A stretch of DNA of 64,000 nucleotides from JAHEJE01 sp965216335 (GTDB taxonomy: Bacteria; Pseudomonadota; Alphaproteobacteria; Rhizobiales; Aestuariivirgaceae). The first letter of the stretch is position 1. Each line of letters opens with the position of its first letter. Under the pieces are notes generated by a model. It was not told the DNA's origin, did no database searches, and saw nothing but the letters and a program-made list of their open reading frames with translations. The stretch lies in NCBI GenBank assembly GCA_965216335.1, contig OZ244154.1, positions 1,612,001-1,676,000 of the forward strand, read 5' to 3'. The position numbers were made by a program, and so were the translations under genes. Positions 45,242-52,725 of this stretch are shown here, in pieces.

Positions 45242-46192
45242 TCAGTTGATCGCCAGCATCTTGCTGGGATCGAAGTTGATGATGATGTTTTTCCAGGAGG
45301 CGTACTTCTCGACCGGCAGCCGGTCGTAGGGCTGGCAGCCCATGACGGCGGCCACCGACGAGCGCGCCGCTGCGCCGAACGCCGGATGCGATGAATTGTT
45401 CAGCACCACCGGCTGGCCGAGCACGTTGCCGGACGGGTCCATCTGGATCTGCACCCGCACGATCAGGTTGTGTGCCTCGCGCACGCCGGCGGGAATGTTC
45501 CAGCACCGGCCGATCTGCTGGCGCAGCCAATCGAGTTCCGTGGCCGAAATGCCATCGTCACTGCCGAGCAGCGAAGCGATATCGCCGAGCGCCGGCGTTC
45601 CGGCTTCATCCGGGTCGGGCGGTGCGGCCCGTTCATCGTCGATCTTGTTCAGCAGCGCCGCGACGTCGTTGGTATCGAACGCCGGCTTCTTCTTTTTCTT
45701 CTTCTCAACCACCTTCGGCGCCGGCGGCTTGGGCTTGACCCGTGGCTTGGGCACCGGCACCGCCTCGGCGGTCTTTTCCGCCGGTTCAGGCTCGGCCTGC
45801 TCGGTCTGCTTGATCAGTTCCTCGACCGGATCGGGCTGCGGCGGCTCCGGTTCGGCCTGCTCCGGTTCAGGTGCCGGCGCCGGTTCGGGCTCAGGCTGCG
45901 GTGCCGGCGTTGGTTCCTTTGCCGCCTGCTTGATTTCCTCTGCCGGCTTGGGCTCGATCTTGGTGATCTCCGGTTCCTTCTTCACCTCGATGCCGGGCTT
46001 TTCTTCCGGCTTGGGCTCAGGGATATCGGGCTTTTGCGCCTGGCGCTTGGTGAAGTCCTCAATATCGACGATCTCGACCGGGATCGATTCCTGATCCTCC
46101 ACCTGGTAGGCATCCGGCGACGACAGCACCCCGGCCGCGAACACCAGGATGCTCACGTGCACGGCAAACGATATCGGTAAGGAAAATCGCAT
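45242..46192 (-). CDS. tolA: Tol-Pal system protein TolA
   Basis: The 316-residue protein has one N-terminal membrane helix (about 4-24), a long Pro/Glu/Lys-rich periplasmic arm (about 50-180) with a run of lysines near 170, and a small C-terminal domain (about 220-316) containing WLRQQIGRCWNIPAGVREAH and VRVQIQMDPSGNVLGQPVVL. It transmits energy from TolQR to TolB/Pal. Seven bases or so separate it from tolR (46205), so the genes are cotranscribed. The arm is more Pro-rich than the helical arm of E. coli TolA, as in other alphaproteobacteria. Confidence 0.92.
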   Translation of the reverse strand: MRFSLPISFAVHVSILVFAAGVLSSPDAYQVEDQESIPVEIVDIEDFTKRQAQKPDIPEPKPEEKPGIEVKKEPEITKIEPKPAEEIKQAAKEPTPAPQPEPEPAPAPEPEQAEPEPPQPDPVEELIKQTEQAEPEPAEKTAEAVPVPKPRVKPKPPAPKVVEKKKKKKPAFDTNDVAALLNKIDDERAAPPDPDEAGTPALGDIASLLGSDDGISATELDWLRQQIGRCWNIPAGVREAHNLIVRVQIQMDPSGNVLGQPVVLNNSSHPAFGAAARSSVAAVMGCQPYDRLPVEKYASWKNIIINFDPSKMLAIN

Positions 46193-46204
46193 GTCTATCG
46201 TTGT

Positions 46205-46666
46205 CTAAGACCCGTCCGTTTGCTCGGTTTCCGTCACCAGGCCGATACGCTTGAACCCGGCCTTGTTGAGCACGCCCATCACCTTCATCACATTTCCATA
46301 GTCGACGTTCTTGTCGCCGCGTACGAAAATGCGCTCATCATAGCCGTTTTTAGCTATCGCAACCAATTTCGGCGCCAGTGTGTCGAGAGCAATCTCCGTT
46401 TCCTGCAGAAAAATCTTGCCGTCGTCGGTGACCGACACGGTCAGCGGTTCGTCGTCCCCCTGCAGCGGATTGGCTTTGGTCTCGGGCAATTCGATCGGCA
46501 CCCCGACCGTCAGCAGCGGGGCGGCCACCATGAACACGATCAGCAGCACCAGGAACACATCGACGAACGGCGTCACGTTGATTTCGGTCATCGGCTGGAA
46601 CGACGAATGCCGCCGGCGTCCGCGCCGCCGCGTGGACCTTGGACCGGCTGAAAGGGTCGAACCCAT
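46205..46666 (-). CDS. tolR: Tol-Pal system protein TolR
   Basis: The 153-residue inner-membrane protein has one helix (about 32-52) bearing the proton-path Asp in EINVTPFVDVFLVLLIVFMV, followed by an ExbD/TolR periplasmic domain ending GFKRIGLVTETEQ. The basic N-terminus is longer than in E. coli. GGAGG lies upstream of ATG 46666. It follows tolQ by 31 bases. Confidence 0.95.
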   Translation of the reverse strand: MGSTLSAGPRSTRRRGRRRHSSFQPMTEINVTPFVDVFLVLLIVFMVAAPLLTVGVPIELPETKANPLQGDDEPLTVSVTDDGKIFLQETEIALDTLAPKLVAIAKNGYDERIFVRGDKNVDYGNVMKVMGVLNKAGFKRIGLVTETEQTDGS

Positions 46667-46697
46667 CGGGAAACCTCCAGTAGTTAGGGGCTACACC

Positions 46698-47405
46698 CTA
46701 GACGCGTTCATCGAGCTGGCGCGAGATGATCGCCGCAAACTCGTCATTGAAGTTCTCCAGACGGGCGGTGATCTTGCCGATGTCGCTGGAGAACTTGTTG
46801 TAGAAGATAACCGCCGGGATCGCCGCGATCAGCCCCAGCGCCGTGGCAAAAAGCGCCTCCGCAAGTCCCGGCGCCACGACGGCCAGGTTGGTGCTCTTGG
46901 ACACCGAGATCGCCCGGAACGAATTCATGATGCCCCACACGGTGCCGAACAGCCCGATGAACGGCGCCGTCGAACCGACCGTCGCAAGAATGGACAACCG
47001 GGTTTCCAGGCGGCTCATTTCGCGCTGCAGCTGCACATCCATGACCTTTTCAATGCGCATCTGCACACCGATGAAGCCGGCCCGCAACGCCGAATCCTGT
47101 GACCGTTTCCACTCACGCATTGCCGCAATGAACAATGCCGCCATCGACTGGTTCTTTTTCGGTCCCAGCGACAGATACAGATCCTCCAGCGACTGTCCCG
47201 ACCAGAACAACTGCTCAAACGTGTCGGTCGCCCGGCGGAACCGCGCCAGCAGGAAGAATTTTTCAAACACGATGCCCCAGCAAATGACCGAGGCCAGCAG
47301 CAACCCGAGCATCACCAGCTTGACCACAATGGTCGCCTGCCAGAACATCGAAAACAGTGAGAACCCGTGTTCGCCGAGTTCCGCCTGCGCAATGATGACG
47401 TTCAT
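46698..47405 (-). CDS. tolQ: Tol-Pal system protein TolQ
   Basis: The 235-residue inner-membrane protein has three helices (about 25-45, 135-155, 175-195). The stator signature is ILATVGSTAPFIGLFGTVWG followed by IMNSF, and the last helix has GLAEALFATALGLIAAIPAV with the Thr-type proton residues. It forms the motor with TolR. AGAGG lies five bases before ATG 47405. The 280-base gap upstream (47406-47685) holds a near-palindrome GGTTAATGTTCGGTTACC (47650-47667) but no clear promoter; ybgC is the next gene on the strand. Confidence 0.95.
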   Translation of the reverse strand: MNVIIAQAELGEHGFSLFSMFWQATIVVKLVMLGLLLASVICWGIVFEKFFLLARFRRATDTFEQLFWSGQSLEDLYLSLGPKKNQSMAALFIAAMREWKRSQDSALRAGFIGVQMRIEKVMDVQLQREMSRLETRLSILATVGSTAPFIGLFGTVWGIMNSFRAISVSKSTNLAVVAPGLAEALFATALGLIAAIPAVIFYNKFSSDIGKITARLENFNDEFAAIISRQLDERV

Positions 47406-47685
47406 GAAAGCCTCTTGATTCCCGCCTGCCGGCCAGACGCTGTATAGAAACGTGCTCTAGTCGGCGCCTGTGTTCAGTGTTTGATGCGCGGGCGGCAACA
47501 AAGCAAATCAACTGTGTCGAAACTGCGGCCTCTTGCCGTCATTTCAACGTGAAGCGCCGGTCCCGCGCGCTAATGCCACGTATTTTCCTATCCAACGGGA
47601 AACCGGGCAGCTCCGCCACCCAATGCCCCGCTCCTACCCAAGCCGCATCATGGTTAATGTTCGGTTACCACGCCGTACCGGCGGA

Positions 47686-48180
47686 TCATGATTCTTCGGC
47701 TTCAAGCAGCCCCGCCAACGCCTCACGCATTTCCTGCGGCAGCCGCTTCGGCCGACCGTTGCCGTCCACCAGCGCCGCCGTCACGGCCGCCTGAAACAGC
47801 AATTCGCCGTTGCACGACACCCGCTGATCAAGCTCGAACCGCGCCCCTTTCACGTCCAGCATCCGCGTTTCGACCTCGACCACATCATCGATCCGCGCCG
47901 GCTTGAGGAAGTCACACACCATGCGCCGCACCACGAAGCCCATCCGCCCACCGGTCTCATGCCAATGCAGTTCGTGATGATGAATGCCGGCCGTGCGCAA
48001 ACAATCCGACCGCGCCCGCTCGCAGAACTTCAGATAGTTGGCATGGTAGACGAAGCCGGAAAAGTCCGTGTCCTCATAATAAACCCGCACCGGCAGAACA
48101 TGCACCCGGCCCGCGATCCGCCCTGCCAAGTCCGGCCAGCCGGCCTCGGTCCGTCCACCGTCATCTTTCCGCGTTGTCAT
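47686..48180 (-). CDS. ybgC: Tol-Pal system-associated acyl-CoA thioesterase YbgC
   Basis: The 164-residue hot-dog fold protein hydrolyses short or medium acyl-CoA and belongs to the Tol-Pal cluster. The signature YYEDTDFSGFVYHANYLKFC contains the catalytic Asp; Phe and Ser stand where many relatives have Ala-Gly-Gly. The N-terminus is about 25 residues longer than in E. coli. It is the first tol-linked gene after ruvB in related genomes, but here a higBA module separates the two. Confidence 0.93.
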   Translation of the reverse strand: MTTRKDDGGRTEAGWPDLAGRIAGRVHVLPVRVYYEDTDFSGFVYHANYLKFCERARSDCLRTAGIHHHELHWHETGGRMGFVVRRMVCDFLKPARIDDVVEVETRMLDVKGARFELDQRVSCNGELLFQAAVTAALVDGNGRPKRLPQEMREALAGLLEAEES

Positions 48181-48186
48181 CTGGCG

Positions 48187-48501
48187 TTACGAAGCCTCAG
48201 AACGCCGATACGGCTCGACGTCGATCTCTGATGCACGGTTTCGCGCCTGCGCAACCTCATATGTCGCCTGCATCCGCAACAGCAGTCCCATCGAAACGCC
48301 AAACGCCTTTTCCAGCCGCAATGCGACATCAGCGTTGAGGCGCACTTTGCCATTGACGATATCAGACAGCGTCGGCCGTCTGACCTTCAGGATTTGCGCT
48401 GCCTTGGAAATGCTAAGGTCCAGCGGCTCCAACACCTGCTCGCGAATGAATTCACCCGGCGGCGGCGGCATCATGCCCATCTTGATCGGCGTCTCGGTCA
48501 T
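48187..48501 (-). CDS. higA: HigA-type antitoxin (HTH, plasmid-maintenance family)
   Basis: The 104-residue protein has an N-terminal PPPPGEFIREQVLEPLDLSI and an HTH SKAAQILKVRRPTLSDIVNG followed by KVRLNADVALRLEKAFGVS, the HigA/VapI form. It should neutralise HigB and repress the operon. ATG 48501 shares one base with the toxin stop (TGATG), so it is translated by coupling. The toxin-first order is typical of higBA. Confidence 0.9.
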   Translation of the reverse strand: MTETPIKMGMMPPPPGEFIREQVLEPLDLSISKAAQILKVRRPTLSDIVNGKVRLNADVALRLEKAFGVSMGLLLRMQATYEVAQARNRASEIDVEPYRRSEAS

Positions 48502-48785
48502 CAATGATAATCCTCCAGGTTCACATCGCGCACTTGGCCTTCAGCACAGGAAAACGTCAGCCGCCAATTGCCGCTCACGCTGATCGACCAGGTTCCCCTT
48601 CTTGTGCCGGTCAACTGATGCAATCGCCAGCCCGGCAAGGTGTCCAATTCCTCAAGGGTCTCCGCGCTGACGATTGCGATGAGGATTTGCCTGAGTTTCC
48701 TGACCCGGTCCTGCGGCAAACCTCTCGTGTCGTCCGTTTCGAACAACCTGCGCAAGGCCCTGTGTCTGAACGAAACGATGTCCAT
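48501..48785 (-). CDS. higB: HigB/RelE-type toxin (ribosome-dependent mRNA endonuclease)
   Basis: The 94-residue protein starts MDIVSFRHRALRRLFETDDT and contains LPGWRLHQLTGTRRGTWSIS and NWRLTFSCAEGQVRDVNLED YH at the end, the HigB-1 (RelE superfamily) pattern with conserved Arg and His residues. It should cut mRNA on the ribosome when free. It is coupled to higA and preceded by a perfect operator palindrome. The module stands between ruvB and ybgC. Confidence 0.9.
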   Translation of the reverse strand: MDIVSFRHRALRRLFETDDTRGLPQDRVRKLRQILIAIVSAETLEELDTLPGWRLHQLTGTRRGTWSISVSGNWRLTFSCAEGQVRDVNLEDYH

Positions 48786-48795
48786 AGACCATGAC

Positions 48796-48813
48796 TGTAC
48801 GATTTATCGTACA
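48796..48813. promoter_or_regulatory. Operator palindrome of higBA
   Basis: TGTACGAT-TT-ATCGTACA is a perfect 8-bp inverted repeat, 11 bases upstream of the higB start, where HigA or the HigBA complex should bind. It lies between higB and the stop of ruvB. Confidence 0.7.
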
Positions 48814-48839
48814 AATGTCAACCGGTTGATCTAAAGCGA

Positions 48840-49883
48840 TCACTCATCGCCGCCTTCCCGAAACAGTTCCTCCTGCCGCGTCGCTAGGTTCTGCGGCGCC
48901 GCCAGGCCGAGGTGTTTGAAGGCGTGCGGCGTCAGCATGCGGCCGCGCGGGGTGCGGTTCACAAAGCCCTGCTGGATCAGATACGGCTCGATGATCTCCT
49001 CGATTGCGTCGCGCTCTTCCGAAAGAGAGGCCGCGATGGTTTCGACCCCCACCGGCCCGCCGCCGAAATTGACAGCGATACAGGAAAGATAGCGATGGTC
49101 CTGCCCATCCAGCCCACGGTTGTCGACATCGAGGTTCTTCAGCGCCTTGTCGGCCACCTCTTTCGTCACCTCGCCGGCCCCGCCGACGGTGGCGAAGTCG
49201 CGGACACGGCGCAACAATCGCCCGGCAATGCGCGGGGTACCGCGCGCCCTGCGCGCAATCTCGCGTGCCCCGTCCTCGCTCATCGGCATGTCGAGCACCC
49301 GGCCGCCGCGCTCGACGATCTGCAGCAACTCGTCCTCATCATAGAACTCCAGCCTGACCGGAATGCCGAACCGGTCGCGCAGCGGCGTCGTCAAGAGCCC
49401 GGTGCGCGTCGTCGCCCCGACCAGGGTGAACTTCGCCAGGTCGATCCTGACCGAGCGCGCCGCCGGCCCTTCACCGATGATCAGGTCGAGCTGAAAATCC
49501 TCCATCGCCGGATAGAGCACTTCTTCCACCGCCGGGTTGAGCCGGTGGATCTCGTCGATGAACAGCACATCGCACTCTTCCAGGTTGGTCAAGAGTGCCG
49601 CCAGATCTCCCGCCTTGGCGATCACCGGTCCGGAGGTTGCCCGAAAATTCACCCCCAGCTCGCGCGCCATGATCTGCGCCAGCGTCGTCTTGCCCAGTCC
49701 CGGCGGCCCGGCGAACAACACATGGTCGAGCGCCTCGCCGCGCCCGCGCGCCGCCTCGATGAATACCCGCAAATTCGCCTTGGCCCGCGCCTGGCCGATG
49801 AATTCCTCCAGCACCTGCGGCCGAAAGTGCCGGTCGAACTCGTCCTCCGGGCGCCGGTCGCGGTCTATCAGACGGTCGTTCAT
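48840..49883 (-). CDS. ruvB: Holliday junction branch migration DNA helicase RuvB
   Basis: The 347-residue AAA+ motor drives branch migration with RuvA. Walker A is FAGPPGLGKTTLAQIMAREL near residue 60, Walker B DVLFIDEIHRLNP, sensor 1 LVGATTRTGLLTTPLRDRFG, and the C-terminal winged helix has TPRGRMLTPHAFKHLG. Its ATG overlaps the stop of vapC by 4 bases (ATGA). Normally ruvB follows ruvA directly; here a vapBC module intervenes and ruvB translation has become coupled to the toxin. Confidence 0.97.
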   Translation of the reverse strand: MNDRLIDRDRRPEDEFDRHFRPQVLEEFIGQARAKANLRVFIEAARGRGEALDHVLFAGPPGLGKTTLAQIMARELGVNFRATSGPVIAKAGDLAALLTNLEECDVLFIDEIHRLNPAVEEVLYPAMEDFQLDLIIGEGPAARSVRIDLAKFTLVGATTRTGLLTTPLRDRFGIPVRLEFYDEDELLQIVERGGRVLDMPMSEDGAREIARRARGTPRIAGRLLRRVRDFATVGGAGEVTKEVADKALKNLDVDNRGLDGQDHRYLSCIAVNFGGGPVGVETIAASLSEERDAIEEIIEPYLIQQGFVNRTPRGRMLTPHAFKHLGLAAPQNLATRQEELFREGGDE

Positions 49884-50281
49884 TTCAGCAGGTCCATTGT
49901 TTCGACAGCCTTCGCTGCAGCTTTGTCGAATGTTACGACCTTTTCACATCCGGCAGTGACGGCACAACGGGCAATCAGCAGGTCTGTAATGCCGGCTCGT
50001 GGCGTGTCCCGTGCCTGTGAAAGTGCATGAGCGACATCGTCGTGTTGTTCAAGCACTGCATCCCTACTTTCCACAATCCACGAAATCGCTGAAAGAACCT
50101 GGTCGCGACTATGTTTGTAGGATCGTTGTAGGACCCAGATGAATTCTACCAGCACAACAGTGCTGATATACGCCGGCGACTCCTCGTTGCGCCCATCAAA
50201 GAACTGTACCACCAAGTCATGCTGCCGTTGATCGTCATTCACAAACAGCCGCACAAGGACGTTGCTGTCTACGGCAATCAT
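49880..50281 (-). CDS. vapC: VapC-type PIN-domain toxin (RNase)
   Basis: The 133-residue PIN nuclease has the acidic set: Asp5 in MIAVDSNVLVRLFVNDD, Glu in VVLVEFIWVL, Asp in ITDLLIARCA and Asp in VVTFDKAAAK. VapC toxins cleave initiator tRNA, other tRNAs or rRNA. It overlaps vapB by 4 bases and ruvB by 4 bases. GC content looks lower than in the ruv genes, which fits later arrival. Confidence 0.9.
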   Translation of the reverse strand: MIAVDSNVLVRLFVNDDQRQHDLVVQFFDGRNEESPAYISTVVLVEFIWVLQRSYKHSRDQVLSAISWIVESRDAVLEQHDDVAHALSQARDTPRAGITDLLIARCAVTAGCEKVVTFDKAAAKAVETMDLLK

Positions 50282-50544
50282 CTAGAGCTTCTAGACCTGT
50301 CGTAGCGCTCGAGCACAGCTTCGGCGATAGCCTCATCCATCTCCTCTATGGTGACGGTCTTGCCTGGCAAACCAGGCAGCATGCCGGCACAATCGACAAG
50401 CCTGCGGTTCCTCCGTCTAATCTCGACATGGTCACCATCAATTGCAAACTCAATCCGGTCGCCCGGCTTGAGCTTCAGCTTTTCCCGTATTTCCTTGGGC
50501 ACGGTCGTCTGCCCCTTGGCGGTAATGGTCGATACATATGACAT
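50278..50544 (-). CDS. vapB: VapB-type antitoxin (AbrB/SpoVT DNA-binding fold)
   Basis: The 88-residue protein has the AbrB swapped-hairpin motif STITAKGQTTVPKEIREKLK followed by LKPGDRIEFAIDGDHVEIRR, then an acidic tail that should block the VapC active site. It autoregulates the pair. Upstream (50545-50600) are TATGTAG/TATGTAAG near-repeats and AAGGAAAGG; the operator is not certain. It lies 62 bases after ruvA. Confidence 0.9.
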   Translation of the reverse strand: MSYVSTITAKGQTTVPKEIREKLKLKPGDRIEFAIDGDHVEIRRRNRRLVDCAGMLPGLPGKTVTIEEMDEAIAEAVLERYDRSRSSR

Positions 50545-50606
50545 TGCATTGCAAGCCTTTCCTTACATACTACATATCGCATTACCAAATGGAAAATTCA
50601 AGGATT

Positions 50607-51221
50607 TCACCGCGCCAATTCCTTCAGCGCCAGACGGATCAGCGTCTCCGCGCCGGCATCCTCGCCCGCTTCGCGCATCGCCGCCGTCACCGCCGCGCCG
50701 GCCTGGGTCTGGTTGTAGCCGAGGTTGACCAGCGCCGAGACCGCATCGGCCGCCGCGGTCGGGCGCGGCGCATCGAGATCGGCCTGCAACGTTGCCAGCG
50801 CCGGGTCGGCGCCCCCGAGCTTCGGCGCCTTGTCCTTCAGCTCGGTGACGATGCGCTGGGCCAGTTTCGGCCCGACGCCGTTGGCCCGCCCGACCATCGC
50901 CTTGTCGCCGAGCGCGATGGCGTTGGTCAGTTCCGCCGTTGTCAGCACCGACAGGATCGCCAGCGCCACCTTGGTGCCGACCCCCTGCACGCTTTCCAAC
51001 AGCTTGAACCAGTCACGCTCGCCCGACGTGGCAAAACCGACCAGACGGATGGAATTCTCACTTACCAGCATCTCGGTGAACAACTGCCCCGCCTCGCCCG
51101 CCGGCGGCAGCGCGGCATGGGTCTTGGCCGAGCAGAACACATGATAGCCGACCCCGCCGACATCGATGATCACCCAGTCGTCGCCGTATGAATCGATGAC
51201 ACCCTTGAGCTTACCGATCAT
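50607..51221 (-). CDS. ruvA: Holliday junction branch migration protein RuvA
   Basis: The 204-residue junction-binding protein has the OB domain MIGKLKGVIDSYGDDWVIID, HhH motifs LLESVQGVGTKVALAILSVL and RANGVGPKLAQRIVTELKDK, and the flexible C-terminal RuvB-contacting domain (about 155-204, LVNLGYNQTQAGAAVTAAMR). It starts in an ATGA overlap with ruvC. The next gene on the strand is vapB rather than ruvB. Confidence 0.97.
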   Translation of the reverse strand: MIGKLKGVIDSYGDDWVIIDVGGVGYHVFCSAKTHAALPPAGEAGQLFTEMLVSENSIRLVGFATSGERDWFKLLESVQGVGTKVALAILSVLTTAELTNAIALGDKAMVGRANGVGPKLAQRIVTELKDKAPKLGGADPALATLQADLDAPRPTAAADAVSALVNLGYNQTQAGAAVTAAMREAGEDAGAETLIRLALKELAR

Positions 51222-51736
51222 GCCCCGGCCACCCTGAGCTGCCGCGCCAGTGTCTGACTCTTCCTGTGCTGGGCATGGCAGATGGCAATCGCCAGGGCAT
51301 CCGCGCTGTCGGCGCTGTGCGGCCGGCAGGCCGGCAGCAGAATGCGGATCATCGCGCCGATCTGGTCCTTGTGGGCATGCCCGGCGCCGACCACCGTCTT
51401 CTTCACCATGTTCGGCGCATACTCCGCCACCGCCAGCCCCGCCGCCGCCGGCACCAGCATGGCGATCCCGCGCGCATGTCCCAGCTTCAGCGTCGCCCGT
51501 GCATCCTTGTTGACAAACGTCTCCTCCACCGCCGCCTCATCCGGCTGCCAGGTGCTGAGCACCTCGCGCAACTGCTCATGCAACTGCAACAACCGCTCCG
51601 CCAGCGGCGCCTTGGCCTGCGACGTCAGCGTCCCGTCCGCCACATAAGACAGCCGCGACCCGTCCGCCGCAACGACACCCCACCCGGTCCTGCGCAGGCC
51701 GGGGTCAATGCCGATGATGCGAATCGTGTGCGTCAT
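51218..51736 (-). CDS. ruvC: Crossover junction endodeoxyribonuclease RuvC
   Basis: The 172-residue resolvase has acidic residues in RIIGIDPGLRRTGWGVVAAD, AAVEETFVNKDARATLKLGH, and the C-terminal HSADSADALAIAICHAQHRK. It cuts Holliday junctions bound by RuvAB. It is coupled to ruvA. Upstream on the strand, 3 bases away, ends a NYN-domain gene that is not part of the usual ruv operon. Confidence 0.96.
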   Translation of the reverse strand: MTHTIRIIGIDPGLRRTGWGVVAADGSRLSYVADGTLTSQAKAPLAERLLQLHEQLREVLSTWQPDEAAVEETFVNKDARATLKLGHARGIAMLVPAAAGLAVAEYAPNMVKKTVVGAGHAHKDQIGAMIRILLPACRPHSADSADALAIAICHAQHRKSQTLARQLRVAGA

Positions 51737-51739
51737 GGC

Positions 51740-52558
51740 TTAGGTTGTCTTGTCCAGGCTGGAAACGAAACCTCGGAATTTGAGGCGCAGCATCCTCTTT
51801 TCTGCATTGCCCAAATCCCGACCGATGGCCTGTCTGCATCGTGCCAATAATTTACCATCGAACTCTGGCGGCACATCTGGTCTTTGCGTCCAGTGAGCAA
51901 TGAGACCCTGAACCGCACCTGGATCCAGCTCGTCAGCAAACAGTCTCGCCGCTTGTTCCAATTCTTGCTCACTTGCCGCCTTGGTAACACCCTGCTCCGG
52001 CCGCACAGTGGCCGGTTCCTTATATGTCAAGAACTGCTGTACCCCGCTCGCGCTCAGTTCAGACCTCGTATCCGCCTCGAAAATCAGCTGTTTCGATTGG
52101 GAGCCCCTTGCGGGCGATATCCCTAGCAGATGTACCCGCACGCCAAGACTTTGTGCAATGTGCAACCCGACGCGCACATCTTCATCTCCCGACAGCAAAA
52201 CGGCATCGCTGATCGCCGAATTGCGCGCCAGCTCTACCATGTCAGTAACGATCAGGGAGTCGACACCCTTTTGTTGCCCCTGGCTGTTGATAAGTCCCAG
52301 CCGAAGCTTGATATCATCCAGCTCCGCCAGGGCTTCCTGCTCAAGCGTCAGGCCTGAAGATGCCAGTGCGCCGTCATACCAGTAGATGCGGAGCAACTCG
52401 CATTCATCAGTCTTTGCCAGTGCGAATTCGATCAGCGTGTCGCGAACCGACTTGCAATCAAGCTTGAGAGTTGTCCTCGGCTTTTTGGAGCCGGTCAGCG
52501 CGGTCGAGCCTTGAGCGAACAAATACCCGGCATCGACAAAAACGGCGACACGTTTCAT
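51740..52558 (-). CDS. NYN-domain (PIN-like) predicted ribonuclease
   Basis: The 272-residue cytosolic protein starts KRVAVFVDAGYLFAQGSTAL with a first catalytic Asp and has LINSQGQQKGVDSLIVTDMV and SDAVLLSGDEDVRVGLHIAQ, carrying the further Asp residues of the LabA/YacP-like NYN fold. The C-terminal half (about 195-272) is a separate helical domain with ELEQAARLFADELDPGAVQG and RCRQAIGRDLGNAEKRMLRL. Such proteins cleave RNA; their targets are mostly unknown, and some sit in defence or phage-related loci. GC is lower than in neighbours. It has its own promoter behind yebC, a terminator-like hairpin in its leader, and ends 3 bases before ruvC. Confidence 0.82.
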   Translation of the reverse strand: MKRVAVFVDAGYLFAQGSTALTGSKKPRTTLKLDCKSVRDTLIEFALAKTDECELLRIYWYDGALASSGLTLEQEALAELDDIKLRLGLINSQGQQKGVDSLIVTDMVELARNSAISDAVLLSGDEDVRVGLHIAQSLGVRVHLLGISPARGSQSKQLIFEADTRSELSASGVQQFLTYKEPATVRPEQGVTKAASEQELEQAARLFADELDPGAVQGLIAHWTQRPDVPPEFDGKLLARCRQAIGRDLGNAEKRMLRLKFRGFVSSLDKTT

Positions 52559-52570
52559 CCGGTCAGCCCC

Positions 52571-52597
52571 AAAAGTAAAGGCCCCCGCAGGGGCCTT
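52571..52597 (-). terminator. Terminator hairpin inside the leader of the NYN gene
   Basis: AAGGCCCC-TGCG-GGGGCCTT (minus strand, perfect 8-bp stem) followed by TACTTTT. It lies between the predicted NYN promoter and the NYN ribosome site GGGG, so it may end yebC transcripts, attenuate the NYN gene, or close a small RNA from about 52642. Confidence 0.8.
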
Positions 52598-52648
52598 GTT
52601 GTAACCCGCCGCACCAAATTAACGTAGTTTGGCGCTTGAGGTACAGGG

Positions 52649-52677
52649 AATATAGGACCTTTTCTTCTAACAATCAA
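52649..52677 (-). promoter_or_regulatory. Near-consensus sigma-70 promoter of the NYN gene or a leader RNA
   Basis: TTGATT (52677-52672) and TATATT (52654-52649) with a 17-base spacer on the minus strand; predicted start about 52642. The transcript would have a CCAAA/TTTGG hairpin and then the terminator at 52571-52597. Confidence 0.6.
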
Positions 52678-52686
52678 TAAACGTAT

Positions 52687-52710
52687 AGACGATTGTCTAA
52701 ACGATTGTCT
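52687..52710. repeat. Two 12-bp direct repeats upstream of the NYN promoter
   Basis: AGACGATTGTCT and AAACGATTGTCT stand head to tail 10 bases upstream of the -35 element. The first is a palindrome (AGAC/GTCT). The position suits an operator. Confidence 0.5.
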
Positions 52711-52725
52711 CAATCTCACACGTCC

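Noticed and set aside
47650..47667. GGTTAATGTTCGGTTACC as a further CtrA box in front of the tol operon
   Set aside because: The second half is TTAC rather than TTAA; the match is not exact and the site is about 245 bases from tolQ.
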